Assembly: GCF_900116375.1 (NCBI RefSeq)
Contig: NZ_UETB01000001.1
Location: 372,001 to 436,000 of the forward strand
Length of the DNA stretch: 64,000 nucleotides
DNA from: Georgenia satyanarayanai
Lineage (GTDB): Bacteria; Actinomycetota; Actinomycetes; Actinomycetales; Actinomycetaceae
Reading direction: 5' to 3'
Of this stretch, positions 35,103 to 42,721 are shown piece by piece. A program made the position numbers and the translations under genes. How positions within the stretch are numbered: position 1 is the first letter of the stretch; each line of letters opens with the position of its first letter. Below the pieces are notes generated by a model. The model searched no databases. It saw only the letters and a program-made list of their open reading frames with translations, and was not told where the DNA came from.

Positions 35103-37073
35103 CTACTCCGCGATCGCACCCTTCCGGCGGGCGACGGCCGTCACCGCGATGCCGGCGAGCAGGGTGGCCAGTGCGCCGGCGAGCACGGCCGTCGAGACGC
35201 CGGTGGTCGGCAGGGTGCCGCCGCCGGCGGTCGGACCTTCGCCGGTGCCGCCGCCGGGCACCTCGCCGTCGTCGGGTGCCGTCGTCGGCTGCTGCGTGGG
35301 AGGCGTGTCGGTCGGGGCGTCCGTCGGCTGCTCCCCGTCCATGGTCGCGAGGGCGTCGAGGTAGTCGTAGACCGCGAGCCCGATCTCCTGGACGATCGGG
35401 TTGCCGATCTCCTGGGTCTCGTCGAAGCCGCCCGAGTTCGTCACCTCGGTGAGCACGACGACGGCGGCCTCGTGACCGGGCACGAGGAAGTAGCCGACGT
35501 CGTGGGTTACGTTGCCGGTCTCCCCGGTCTTGTGGGCCACGGGCGCGTCGTTCAGCACGGCGCCGAACTTCGTGTCGACCTCCTGGTCACTCATCCACGT
35601 GAGGATCTGCTCGCGGGACTCCTCGCCCAGCAGCTCGTCCCCGTACATCGCCTCGAGCAGCGCGAGGGTGTCGCCGACGTCCAGCACGTTGGCCGGCTCG
35701 TCGATGAGCTCCCCGGGGAACATCTGCCGGTTGAAGCGCATGACGTCCAGGCCGAGGTCGTCGATGAGCTCCTGCGTCGTCGGCAGGCCGATGTGGTAGA
35801 GCAGCACGTTCGTCGCCGTGTTGTCACTCTCCACGACCATGCGCCGCACGAGCTCGCGCACCGTCGTCGTGAACGGCATCTCCTCGTCCTGGAAGCTGCC
35901 CGACCCGCCGACCACCATGTACGGCGAGATCGTCACCGGCGCGTCGAGGTGGAGCAGGTCGCGCTCCGTCTGCCGCATGACGGCGGCGAGCAGCGAGAGC
36001 TTGATGACGCTCGCCGGGTTGTACGGCTCCTGCGACCCCAGCAGGACCCGGTCGCCGTCCGCGGTGAGGTCGCTGAAGCCCACGGACACGCGGACGTCCT
36101 GCGCCGCTGCCCTGTCGATGTAGGGCTGGACGATCGCCTCGACGTCGGCCGTGACGTCCCCGGTGAGGCGCGCGAAGTCGTAGACGACCCGGGCGGTCTC
36201 CTGGACGAAGACGTCGGCCTCGGCGCGCGGCAGGTCGGTGAACGACGTCGTCGTGGTGAACGCGAGCTCCCGTCCGGGCAGCAGGACGATACCGGAGTCG
36301 TGGGACACGTCGGCGAGCTCACCGGTCTTGTTCGCGAGGTGGGCGCGCGGGATGACGGCACCGAACTTCGTGTCGACGAGCTGGCCCCGCATGAGGTCGA
36401 TGATGTGCTCGCTGGACTCCGCGCTGAGGATCTCTCCCTCCCACAGGAGTGTGACGAGCTCGGTGACCTCCTCGGCGGAGATGTAGTTCTCCTGGAGGGG
36501 AGGGGAGGCCGGGTGGATCATCTTGCGGCCGAGGTACAGGTCCTCGAACCCGAGCGCCTCGACGTAGTCGTTGACGGCGTCGAAGCCGCCGGCCAGATCG
36601 ATGAGGACGTTGGTGGCGGTGTTGTCGCTGACCTGGACCATGAGCTCCATGAGCTCGGCGACGGTGATGTCGAGTGGGAACTGCCCGTCCTTGAGCGTGC
36701 CGGAGCCGCCGACGATGTTGGGGTCACCGGCCGGGATCGTCACGGTCTGGTCGAGGTCGAGCTCGCCGGCGTCCACGTCGGCCATGAGCGTGGCGAGCAG
36801 CGGGAGCTTGATGATGCTCGCCGCCTTGACCCGCTCGTCCTCACCGGCGATCAGCGTCGCGCCGTCGAACCCGCCCGCGAGGTCGGTGACGGCGACGCTC
36901 AGCGTGACCCCTGACTCGGCGGCGTCGGCGACGACGGCGTCCAGCCGGCTCTCGAGCCCGTCCCAGGTCTGCAACGGCTCCGCTGATGCGGTTGCTGCTC
37001 CGGCGAGCACAAGAGCGGCTCCGACCGACGTCGCCACCAGCCCCCGTGTCGCTCGGCGTGATCCTGTGCGCAT
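35103..37073 (-). CDS. LPXTG surface protein with two tandem class A beta-lactamase-like domains (656 aa)
   Basis: ATG 37073 (AAGGA upstream) and a signal peptide ending near ATASAEP. Domain 1: SxxK at 86-89 (SIIK), SDN at 149-151, KTG at 249-251. Domain 2: SVIK at 355-358, SDN at 416-418, KTG at 515-517. A Pro/Thr linker, LPTTG at 621-625, a helix and an RRKG tail follow. Both catalytic sets are complete, but the ExxLN omega-loop Glu of true class A beta-lactamases is not visible in either, so strong penicillin hydrolysis is doubtful. Peptidoglycan or penicillin binding, or esterase activity, is possible. A tandem copy of this domain on one wall-anchored chain is unusual. No sortase gene lies in the window. 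Confidence 0.88.
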   Translation of the reverse strand: MRTGSRRATRGLVATSVGAALVLAGAATASAEPLQTWDGLESRLDAVVADAAESGVTLSVAVTDLAGGFDGATLIAGEDERVKAASIIKLPLLATLMADVDAGELDLDQTVTIPAGDPNIVGGSGTLKDGQFPLDITVAELMELMVQVSDNTATNVLIDLAGGFDAVNDYVEALGFEDLYLGRKMIHPASPPLQENYISAEEVTELVTLLWEGEILSAESSEHIIDLMRGQLVDTKFGAVIPRAHLANKTGELADVSHDSGIVLLPGRELAFTTTTSFTDLPRAEADVFVQETARVVYDFARLTGDVTADVEAIVQPYIDRAAAQDVRVSVGFSDLTADGDRVLLGSQEPYNPASVIKLSLLAAVMRQTERDLLHLDAPVTISPYMVVGGSGSFQDEEMPFTTTVRELVRRMVVESDNTATNVLLYHIGLPTTQELIDDLGLDVMRFNRQMFPGELIDEPANVLDVGDTLALLEAMYGDELLGEESREQILTWMSDQEVDTKFGAVLNDAPVAHKTGETGNVTHDVGYFLVPGHEAAVVVLTEVTNSGGFDETQEIGNPIVQEIGLAVYDYLDALATMDGEQPTDAPTDTPPTQQPTTAPDDGEVPGGGTGEGPTAGGGTLPTTGVSTAVLAGALATLLAGIAVTAVARRKGAIAE

Positions 37074-37149
37074 GCGCAAGGTCCTTTCCTCGTCGTGGGT
37101 GAGTACGAGGGAGTGAAGTCGAGCGACGTTGCCGGGGTGTTGCGACCTG

Positions 37150-37635
37150 TTAACTCCGTGTCACTTCGGGCGCGGGCCTCAGCTGCAACGTCATGAAGGT
37201 GCTCAGCGGGTCGGGCGCGTAGTCGCCGAAGGGCCCGGTCTCGAGAAAACCGTGGCGCGCGTAGAGCCGGCGCGCGGAGGCGAAGTAGTCCATCGAGCCG
37301 GTCTCGAGGTGCACGCTCGTGCAGCCGCGCTCGCGGGCGACGCCGAGCAGGTGGGCCAGCATCGCGGACCCGACGCCGCGGCCGCGGGCTGCCGTCACGG
37401 TCCGCATCGTCTTGAGCTCGGCGGCTCCCTCTCCGAGCCGCTTGATGGCGCCGCAGCCGAGCAGGGCGCCGTCGTCGTCGCGCGCGGTGAAGAACGTGAC
37501 GTCCGCGCCGCGAAGACCCTCGTCGGTGAGCGCGTGCACGCTCTCCGGGGGTGAGGTGGCGTACATGTCCTGCAGGTGCTCGCGCAGCAGCGCCGCGACG
37601 TCCTGCGTGTCCAGGTTCCCGGGTTCGATCCGCAC
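37150..37635 (-). CDS. GNAT family acetyltransferase (161 aa)
   Basis: A single GNAT fold: ELKTMRTVTAARGRGVGSAML carries the acetyl-CoA motif (RGRGVGSA, about residue 86), followed by HLETGSMDYFASARRLYARHGF, typical of the N-acetyltransferase C-terminal helices. It is cytoplasmic with unknown acceptor. The GTG start at 37635 (MRIEPGNLDTQDVA) is supported by a TACGGT -10 box six bases upstream and the absence of a ribosome binding site. It is divergent from the aminotransferase gene, with 89 bases between the starts. Confidence 0.9.
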   Translation of the reverse strand: MRIEPGNLDTQDVAALLREHLQDMYATSPPESVHALTDEGLRGADVTFFTARDDDGALLGCGAIKRLGEGAAELKTMRTVTAARGRGVGSAMLAHLLGVARERGCTSVHLETGSMDYFASARRLYARHGFLETGPFGDYAPDPLSTFMTLQLRPAPEVTRS

Positions 37636-37641
37636 GGGAGC

Positions 37642-37647
37642 ACCGTA
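37642..37647 (-). promoter_or_regulatory. -10 box of a leaderless promoter (GNAT gene)
   Basis: TACGGT on the minus strand, six bases before the GTG at 37635, with no Shine-Dalgarno sequence. Confidence 0.55.
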
Positions 37648-37712
37648 GGACCTCGCGGTTTCGGTCGCGTTTCGCGCCGCCCCACCGGTGCGGTTGCCCG
37701 CCCCGCACGGTG

Positions 37713-37718
37713 TAGACA
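37713..37718 (+). promoter_or_regulatory. -10 box of a leaderless promoter (aminotransferase)
   Basis: TGTAGACA ends six bases before the ATG at 37725. The same TGTAGACA with identical spacing recurs before the F420 nitroreductase gene at 41783. Confidence 0.55.
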
Positions 37719-37724
37719 GGGAGC

Positions 37725-38933
37725 ATGCCTCACCCGTCCCGCCGCTCCTCCGTCGCGCCGTTCCAGGTCATGTCGATCCTCGACCGCGTCGCCCAGCTGC
37801 GCGCCCAGGGCCGCGACGCCATCTCGCTGTGCGCGGGGGAGCCGTCCGGTGGTGCGCCGCGGCAGGTGCGCGAGCTCGCGACGAGCACGCACGCAGGCGA
37901 CCAGGCGCTCGGGTACACCAGCGCGCTGGGCCTATGGGAGCTGCGCGAGGCGATCGCCGGGCACTACGGCCGCTGGTACGGGCTGGACGTGCCGGCCGAG
38001 CGGGTCGCCGTCACCACCGGGTCCTCGGGTGCGTTCATGCTCACCTTCCTCGCCGCGTTCGACCCGGGCGACGTCGTCGTCCTCGCGCGACCCGGCTACC
38101 CCGCCTACCGCAACATCCTCGACACGCTCGGCTGCCGGGTGGTGGAGGTCGACTGCGGGGCGGAGGTCGGCTTCCAGCCCACCCCCGAGCTGCTCGACGG
38201 CGTGCTCGCCGAGCACGGCAGCGTCGCAGGGCTCGTCATCGCCTCACCCGCCAACCCGACCGGCACGATGATCGACCGGGAGCGGATGGCGGCGCTCGCC
38301 GCCTGGTGCGCCGAGCACGACGTGCGCCTGGTGAGCGACGAGATCTACCACGGCATCACCTACCCGACCGACCCCGCCGCCCCCGACGCGCGCGGGGTGT
38401 GCGCGTGGGACGTGCCGGGTGCGGAGTCCGCCGTCGTCGTCTCCTCGTTCTCCAAGTACTGGGGGATGACGGGGTGGCGGCTCGGGTGGGCGCTGCTGCC
38501 CGAGGACCTGTCCGGCGCCGTCGACGCGCTCGCCGGGAACGTCGCCCTGTGCCCGCCCGCGCCGGCCCAGTACGCCGCGCTCGGCGCGTTCTCCGACGCC
38601 ACCTACGCCGACGCCGACGCACGCGTCGCCGACCTCGCCCGCACCCGCGCCGTCCTGCTCGACGACGTGCCCCACCTCGGGTGGGGGCCCGTCGCGCCCG
38701 CGGACGGGGCGTTCTACCTCTACGCGGGGCTGGGGGAGCGGCTGGGCTCCTACGCGTCGTCGGTCGAGTGGTGCGAGGCGTTGCTCGAGCAGGAGGGCGT
38801 TGCCGTCGTGCCGGGCGTGGACTTCGACGGCGCGCGCGGGCAGGAGTACGTGCGGCTGTCCTTCGCGGCGGGTGCCGAGGCGGTGCGGGAAGCGGTGCGG
38901 CGGATCGAGCGGTTCCAGGGATCGGTGAGCTGA
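37725..38933 (+). CDS. Class I/II PLP-dependent aminotransferase (402 aa)
   Basis: Fold type I aminotransferase: ISLCAGEPSGGAP, GYTSALGLWELREAIA, TTGSSGAFMLTFLAAFDPGD, ASPANPTGTMI, VSDEIYHGITYP and the PLP-lysine motif SSFSKYWGMTGWRLG with Lys244. Arg in YVRLSFA near the end binds the substrate carboxylate. It resembles the aspartate/prephenate-type subgroup, but the amino donor is unknown. It is a probable operon with the lipase-like gene, which starts 14 bases after its stop. The mRNA looks leaderless. Confidence 0.93.
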   Translation: MPHPSRRSSVAPFQVMSILDRVAQLRAQGRDAISLCAGEPSGGAPRQVRELATSTHAGDQALGYTSALGLWELREAIAGHYGRWYGLDVPAERVAVTTGSSGAFMLTFLAAFDPGDVVVLARPGYPAYRNILDTLGCRVVEVDCGAEVGFQPTPELLDGVLAEHGSVAGLVIASPANPTGTMIDRERMAALAAWCAEHDVRLVSDEIYHGITYPTDPAAPDARGVCAWDVPGAESAVVVSSFSKYWGMTGWRLGWALLPEDLSGAVDALAGNVALCPPAPAQYAALGAFSDATYADADARVADLARTRAVLLDDVPHLGWGPVAPADGAFYLYAGLGERLGSYASSVEWCEALLEQEGVAVVPGVDFDGARGQEYVRLSFAAGAEAVREAVRRIERFQGSVS

Positions 38934-38947
38934 CGAGGAGGGTCCGG

Positions 38948-39748
38948 ATGGACACGTGGACGTACGAGGGGCACGCCGGTGAGCTGGCGGCGCGGCGGTG
39001 GCCGGTCGACCAGCCGCGCTACGTCGCGGTGCTCTGTCACGGCTACGGCGAGCACATCGGGCGCTACGAGTGGGTGGCGCAGACGCTCAACGGGCACGGG
39101 GCGAGCGTGTACGGCGTCGACCACGCCGGTCACGGCCGCAGCGCTGGAGAGGGGGTGCTCATCCGCGACTTCGACGACGTCGTCGCTGACCTCCACCTGC
39201 TGGTGCAGGCCGCGGAGGAGGAGAACCCCGGCCTGCCCGTGGTGCTGGTGGGCCACTCGATGGGCGGGATGATCGCCGCCCGGTACGTGCAGCTGCACGG
39301 CGAGGAGCTCACCGCCGTGGTGCTGTCCGGCCCTGTGATCGGACGTTGGGCGACGGTCGACTCCCTGCTGGCGATGGAGGAGATCCCCTCCACCCCCATC
39401 GACCCGGCGACGCTCTCGCGTGACCCGGCCGTCGGTGCCGCCTACGCGGAGGACCCGCTCGTGTGGCACGGCGACTTCAAGCGACCGACCCTCGAGGCGC
39501 TGCAGGAGGCGATGCGGCGGATCGCGGCCGGCGGGTCCTTCGGGCAGCTGCCGGTGCTGTACCTCCACGGCGAGGACGACCAGCTCGTCCCGATCGGTGC
39601 GAGCCAGGCCGGGATCTCGGCAGTCCGAGGTGCACGCACGGAGGCGAAGGTCTACCCGGGGGCGCGGCACGAGATCTTCAACGAGACGAACAAGGACGAG
39701 GTTCTCGCCGACGTGCGGGAGTTCATCGACGGGGTGCTGGGGGTCTGA
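38948..39748 (+). CDS. Alpha/beta hydrolase, monoacylglycerol lipase-like (266 aa)
   Basis: Classic fold: CHGYGEHIGRYEWVA (oxyanion region), GVDHAGHGRS, GHSMGG with nucleophile Ser104, the catalytic Asp in LHGEDDQLVP and the His in YPGARHEIFNE. HGYGEHIGRY with DHAGHGRS is the pattern of serine aminopeptidase S33/monoacylglycerol lipases. A GAGGAGG ribosome binding site precedes ATG 38948, 14 bases after the aminotransferase stop. It likely hydrolyses lipid esters in the cytoplasm or at the membrane. How it relates to the aminotransferase is unclear. Confidence 0.92.
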   Translation: MDTWTYEGHAGELAARRWPVDQPRYVAVLCHGYGEHIGRYEWVAQTLNGHGASVYGVDHAGHGRSAGEGVLIRDFDDVVADLHLLVQAAEEENPGLPVVLVGHSMGGMIAARYVQLHGEELTAVVLSGPVIGRWATVDSLLAMEEIPSTPIDPATLSRDPAVGAAYAEDPLVWHGDFKRPTLEALQEAMRRIAAGGSFGQLPVLYLHGEDDQLVPIGASQAGISAVRGARTEAKVYPGARHEIFNETNKDEVLADVREFIDGVLGV

Positions 39749-39929
39749 CTCATTGTGGCCGACGGCGTAGGCGTGGCCTCTCGGACGTTCGGAGCGATAT
39801 CCCGGGTACTCGCCAGTGAGCAGTGCGGTCCGCGAGCGATGACATCACCTGAGTCGGTGTTGCCAGCGACGCCGAGGCGGACACGCTCATTGCGCCCTAC
39901 TGACAGATAGTCAGCGATCCGGTGCGAGC

Positions 39930-40424
39930 TTACGTCCGCTCCCCACCACCTATCTCCGATTTGCCACCAAGGACCGCGAAGGCGATGCCGAGTCCGATCA
40001 CGGCTGCACCACCCACGGTGGTGGTCAACTTGTATGCGAAGGCTTTGTGTTCGGAGTCCTTGGCGGCTTCTTTGTCGATAATCTCGCCCAACATCGCCAG
40101 GATCCGAAACCGATCCTCTGATGTCAGTCCATCGCGATCCAGTTCCTGTCGGAGGATCGCGCGGTACTCGGCGAACGCGCGGTGGACCTTCTTCTGGCTC
40201 TTCCAATTGCTGGTGAGTGCGTTGGTGGCCTGCTCGTGAACGTCGCCTAGGGAGTCGAGCACAAGAGACTTGAAGTCGGGGAACTGGTCGATAATCTTGA
40301 GTGCTACGTCCGTGCTCATGTTCGGCATCTCGGACACGAAACTAAGAAACCTGTCCTTGGAGAGGTGCCTCCACGACTCAATACCGAGCTTCTCCTTAAG
40401 ACCCTGTTCATCGAGTCCATTCAT
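39930..40424 (-). CDS. Low-GC hypothetical protein with C-terminal membrane helix (164 aa)
   Basis: The protein opens with MNGLDEQGLKEKLGIESWRHLSKDRFLSF and is charged and helical for ~125 residues (EQATNALTSNWKSQKKVHRA, RFRILAMLGEIIDKEAAKD). It ends with one Gly/Ala-rich helix (TTVGGAAVIGLGIAFAVLG) and a short tail. GGGAGG precedes the ATG. GC is clearly lower than the flanks: 104 of 180 bases at 39,961-40,140 by hand count (58%) against about 73% in a sampled line of the next gene. Codons such as AAT, AAA and TTG are also more frequent. This suggests recent transfer. I do not recognise the family. The tail-anchored helical build resembles many small defence or stress proteins, but no function can be assigned. 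Confidence 0.72.
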   Translation of the reverse strand: MNGLDEQGLKEKLGIESWRHLSKDRFLSFVSEMPNMSTDVALKIIDQFPDFKSLVLDSLGDVHEQATNALTSNWKSQKKVHRAFAEYRAILRQELDRDGLTSEDRFRILAMLGEIIDKEAAKDSEHKAFAYKLTTTVGGAAVIGLGIAFAVLGGKSEIGGGERT

Positions 40425-40492
40425 GGTCGCCCTCCCAGGTCTGCTGTGCTCGCATCACGAACCGCCACATCCGTTTGAGTCTACGGCTGAGC

Positions 40493-41677
40493 TCAGGGCA
40501 GCCGGCCCTGCTTCATGACGAGTGAGGAGTAGACGTTGCTGATCCGCACGCCGTCGAGCCAGGCGGTCAGCCGCGCTGCCTCGGCGTCGAGGGCGGACCG
40601 GGCCACGGTGCTGACGTCGCGGTGCAGGACCACCTTGACCACGCCGTCGTCGTCCTGGACCCAGGCGCCGACGATGCGGCCGTCCCACCACGCGGTGTTG
40701 CCGGCATTGCCGTTGGTGTCGAAGAGGTAGGGGGTGTCGTCAGGGTCGAGGTAGAAGCTGCGGCCCTTCCAGCCCATGGTCGTGGGGTCGAGGGTGGGCA
40801 GGAGCGCGGCCCACGGCTCGGGAGCGGCGACCGGCGCCTCGTCCTCGGGCAGCACCCAGCCGACCTGTCCGCCGTCGAGGCTGACCTCAACGGCGCCCAC
40901 CGCGGCGAGGGCGGCGCGCGCCGCAGCTTTCGTGGAACCGAGCCACCACTGGACGTCCTCGACCGTGCCGGGGCCGAAGGTCGCGAGCCAGCGGCGGACG
41001 ATCGCGGCGTAGCCGTCGTCCGCGGGCAGGGGAGTAGGTCGCTCACCGAGCCAGGACTCCATGAGCGTCCAGGTGGGGCGGCCGATGCGCCAGTGGCCGG
41101 CGTTGTGGGCGCGCACGATGCGGCCCTCGGCGCCGAGCATGGTGAGGACTCGTGGACCGATCTGGAAGGTGCCGCCGTACTTCTTGTCGAGGTCGGTGGT
41201 GAACCGCCCCGCCATCTCGGGGACCTGTTCGCGGATCTCGCGTGCCGGCAGCGGGCCGGACGTGGCGAGATGGGCGAGGACGGCGCTCGCGGCGGCGTCG
41301 CGCCAGGCGGCGCCGTCGTCGGCCACGGCGTACTTCTCCACGTCGCGGGCGATGACGCGGCGCTGCTCGGCGGCCGTGCGCGCGGAGGCGCTGCCGAGCG
41401 CCGCGGGGAGGAGGTCGCGCGGGAACACGAAGAGCGTGCGGCGCATCGCGAGCTGCTTGACGAGGCTGCGGTCCTCGTACAGGGCGTGGTCGACGGCGTC
41501 GGGTGCGACGCCCTCGGTGCGGGCGTGGACGGCGAGGTGCACGGTCGACGGCTCGGTGGCGTGGAGGACGGTCATCGCCCGGGTGGCGGCAACCGGGTCC
41601 GCCAGGCGGTGGGCCGGGTGCAGGGCGTGGCGGATCGCGAGCCGGCTCCGGCGCTCGGTGTCGTCGATGTGGCGCAT
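40493..41677 (-). CDS. AlkZ-like winged-helix DNA-binding protein (394 aa)
   Basis: Three winged-helix units are expected for this family, and the sequence has its marks: RLADPVAATRAMTVLHATEPSTVHLAVHAR at the start, DRSLVKQLAMRRTLFVFPRD, TFQIGPRVLTMLGAEGRIVR, then VEDVQWWLGSTKAA and, near the end, AWWDGRIVGAWVQDDDG. AlkZ/YcaQ relatives are DNA glycosylases acting on interstrand crosslinks or bulky alkyl adducts. Many actinobacterial members sit near antibiotic genes. The catalytic QxQ/HxQ motif is not obvious, so activity is unproven. It starts at ATG 41677 and stands alone. Confidence 0.82.
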   Translation of the reverse strand: MRHIDDTERRSRLAIRHALHPAHRLADPVAATRAMTVLHATEPSTVHLAVHARTEGVAPDAVDHALYEDRSLVKQLAMRRTLFVFPRDLLPAALGSASARTAAEQRRVIARDVEKYAVADDGAAWRDAAASAVLAHLATSGPLPAREIREQVPEMAGRFTTDLDKKYGGTFQIGPRVLTMLGAEGRIVRAHNAGHWRIGRPTWTLMESWLGERPTPLPADDGYAAIVRRWLATFGPGTVEDVQWWLGSTKAAARAALAAVGAVEVSLDGGQVGWVLPEDEAPVAAPEPWAALLPTLDPTTMGWKGRSFYLDPDDTPYLFDTNGNAGNTAWWDGRIVGAWVQDDDGVVKVVLHRDVSTVARSALDAEAARLTAWLDGVRISNVYSSLVMKQGRLP

Positions 41678-41770
41678 CGGGGACCACTATGCCGGTCGGC
41701 TACGACATTGGGCGGCCGCGCTCCGCTGAGCGGGCCGGGGTCGCACTCTGCGAGTCCCGCGGCCCTCGTG

Positions 41771-41776
41771 TAGACA
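41771..41776 (+). promoter_or_regulatory. -10 box of a leaderless promoter (F420 nitroreductase)
   Basis: TGTAGACA ends six bases before the ATG at 41783, the same octamer and spacing as before the aminotransferase gene. Confidence 0.55.
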
Positions 41777-41782
41777 GTTCTC

Positions 41783-42220
41783 ATGCCACTTGAAGGTGAA
41801 TACGCCCCCAGCCCCAGCGACCGCGCCCGCAAGCAGGCCGAGCTGTACGAGATGTCCAACGGTCAGGAGGGGAACACCCTGGGCGGGCGTCCCGTCGTCA
41901 TCCTCACCAGCGTCGGTGCCAAGTCCGGCAAGCTGCGCAAGACACCGCTGATGCGGGTCGAGCACGAGGGACGTTACGCCGCCGTCGCCTCGCTGGGCGG
42001 CGCCCCCAAGCACCCGGTCTGGTACTTCAACGTGGTGGCCAACCCGCACGTCGAGCTGCAGGACGGCGCGGAGAAGTGGGACATGCAGGCCCGCGAGGTC
42101 ACCGGCGCGGAGAAGGAGGAGTGGTGGGCCCGTTGCGTCGAGGCCTTCCCGCCCTACGCCGAGTACCAGGAGAAGACCGACCGCGAGATCCCGGTCTTCG
42201 TCCTCGAGCGGACGGTCTGA
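41783..42220 (+). CDS. Deazaflavin (F420)-dependent nitroreductase, DUF385/Ddn family (145 aa)
   Basis: Short split-barrel protein with the Ddn-family marks [26 protein letters not shown] split around the cofactor-phosphate loop ([12 protein letters not shown]), [21 protein letters not shown] and an acidic C-terminal end. It is full length for the family. Members use reduced F420 to reduce quinones or nitro compounds, often at the membrane, in actinobacteria. The stop overlaps the next start by one base (TGATG), so the DoxX-like protein is co-translated and may be its membrane partner in quinone redox protection (inference). Confidence 0.92.
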   Translation: MPLEGEYAPSPSDRARKQAELYEMSNGQEGNTLGGRPVVILTSVGAKSGKLRKTPLMRVEHEGRYAAVASLGGAPKHPVWYFNVVANPHVELQDGAEKWDMQAREVTGAEKEEWWARCVEAFPPYAEYQEKTDREIPVFVLERTV

Positions 42221-42633
42221 TGTCGAGGTTGCGCACCGTCGCACGGGTCGCCCTCGGCGTCGCCATGGTCGGCGCCGGGGTGGGCCACCTGACCGTGCAG
42301 CGCGAGGAGTTCCAGGCGCAAGTCCCGAACTGGTTCCCGCTCGACAAGGACCTCACGGTCCTCGCCTCGGGCGTCGTGGAGATCGCGCTCGGCTCGGCGT
42401 TCGTCGCGCTGCCCCGGCACAAGCGGGTGATCGGGGCGGTCCTCGCCCTGTTCTTCGTCGTCATCTTCCCGGGGAACGTCGCCCAGTACCTCGAAGGCAA
42501 GGACGGCTTCGGGCTCGACACCGACGAGAAGCGCCTTGGCCGGCTGTTCTTCCAGCCGGTCCTCATCCTCTGGGCGCTCTACGGCGGCGGCCACCTCCGC
42601 CGCCGCAAGAAGACGGAGCTCACCGGCTCCTGA
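42220..42633 (+). CDS. DoxX-like membrane protein (137 aa)
   Basis: Four hydrophobic segments with the DoxX pattern: RVALGVAMVGAGVGHLTVQREEFQAQVPNWFP split by a loop, VVEIALGSAFVALPRHKRVIG and FFVVIFPGNVAQYLEGKDGFGLDTD. The GHL...FQAQVPNWFP element is typical of the DoxX/YphA branch. It is translationally coupled to the F420 nitroreductase gene by a TGATG junction. It ends just before the long palindromic terminator. Confidence 0.85.
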   Translation: MSRLRTVARVALGVAMVGAGVGHLTVQREEFQAQVPNWFPLDKDLTVLASGVVEIALGSAFVALPRHKRVIGAVLALFFVVIFPGNVAQYLEGKDGFGLDTDEKRLGRLFFQPVLILWALYGGGHLRRRKKTELTGS

Positions 42634-42659
42634 CGGCCGCCATCCGAGGCAAGGGGAGA

Positions 42660-42720
42660 CGTGTGCGCAAGACGTTCAGCTGATTCACGACGTGAATCAG
42701 CTGAACGTCTCGCGCACACG
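42660..42720. terminator. 61-bp near-perfect palindrome between convergent genes
   Basis: Arms of 29 bases (42660-42688 and 42692-42720) pair with a single A/C mismatch around a 3-base loop (GAC). The arm includes ACGTTCAGCTGATTCAC, which has a lower GC content than the flanks. It begins 27 bases past the DoxX stop and ends 1 base before the stop of the convergent MFS gene, so it can end transcription from both sides. The length is unusual for a terminator. Confidence 0.7.
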
Positions 42721-42721
42721 G

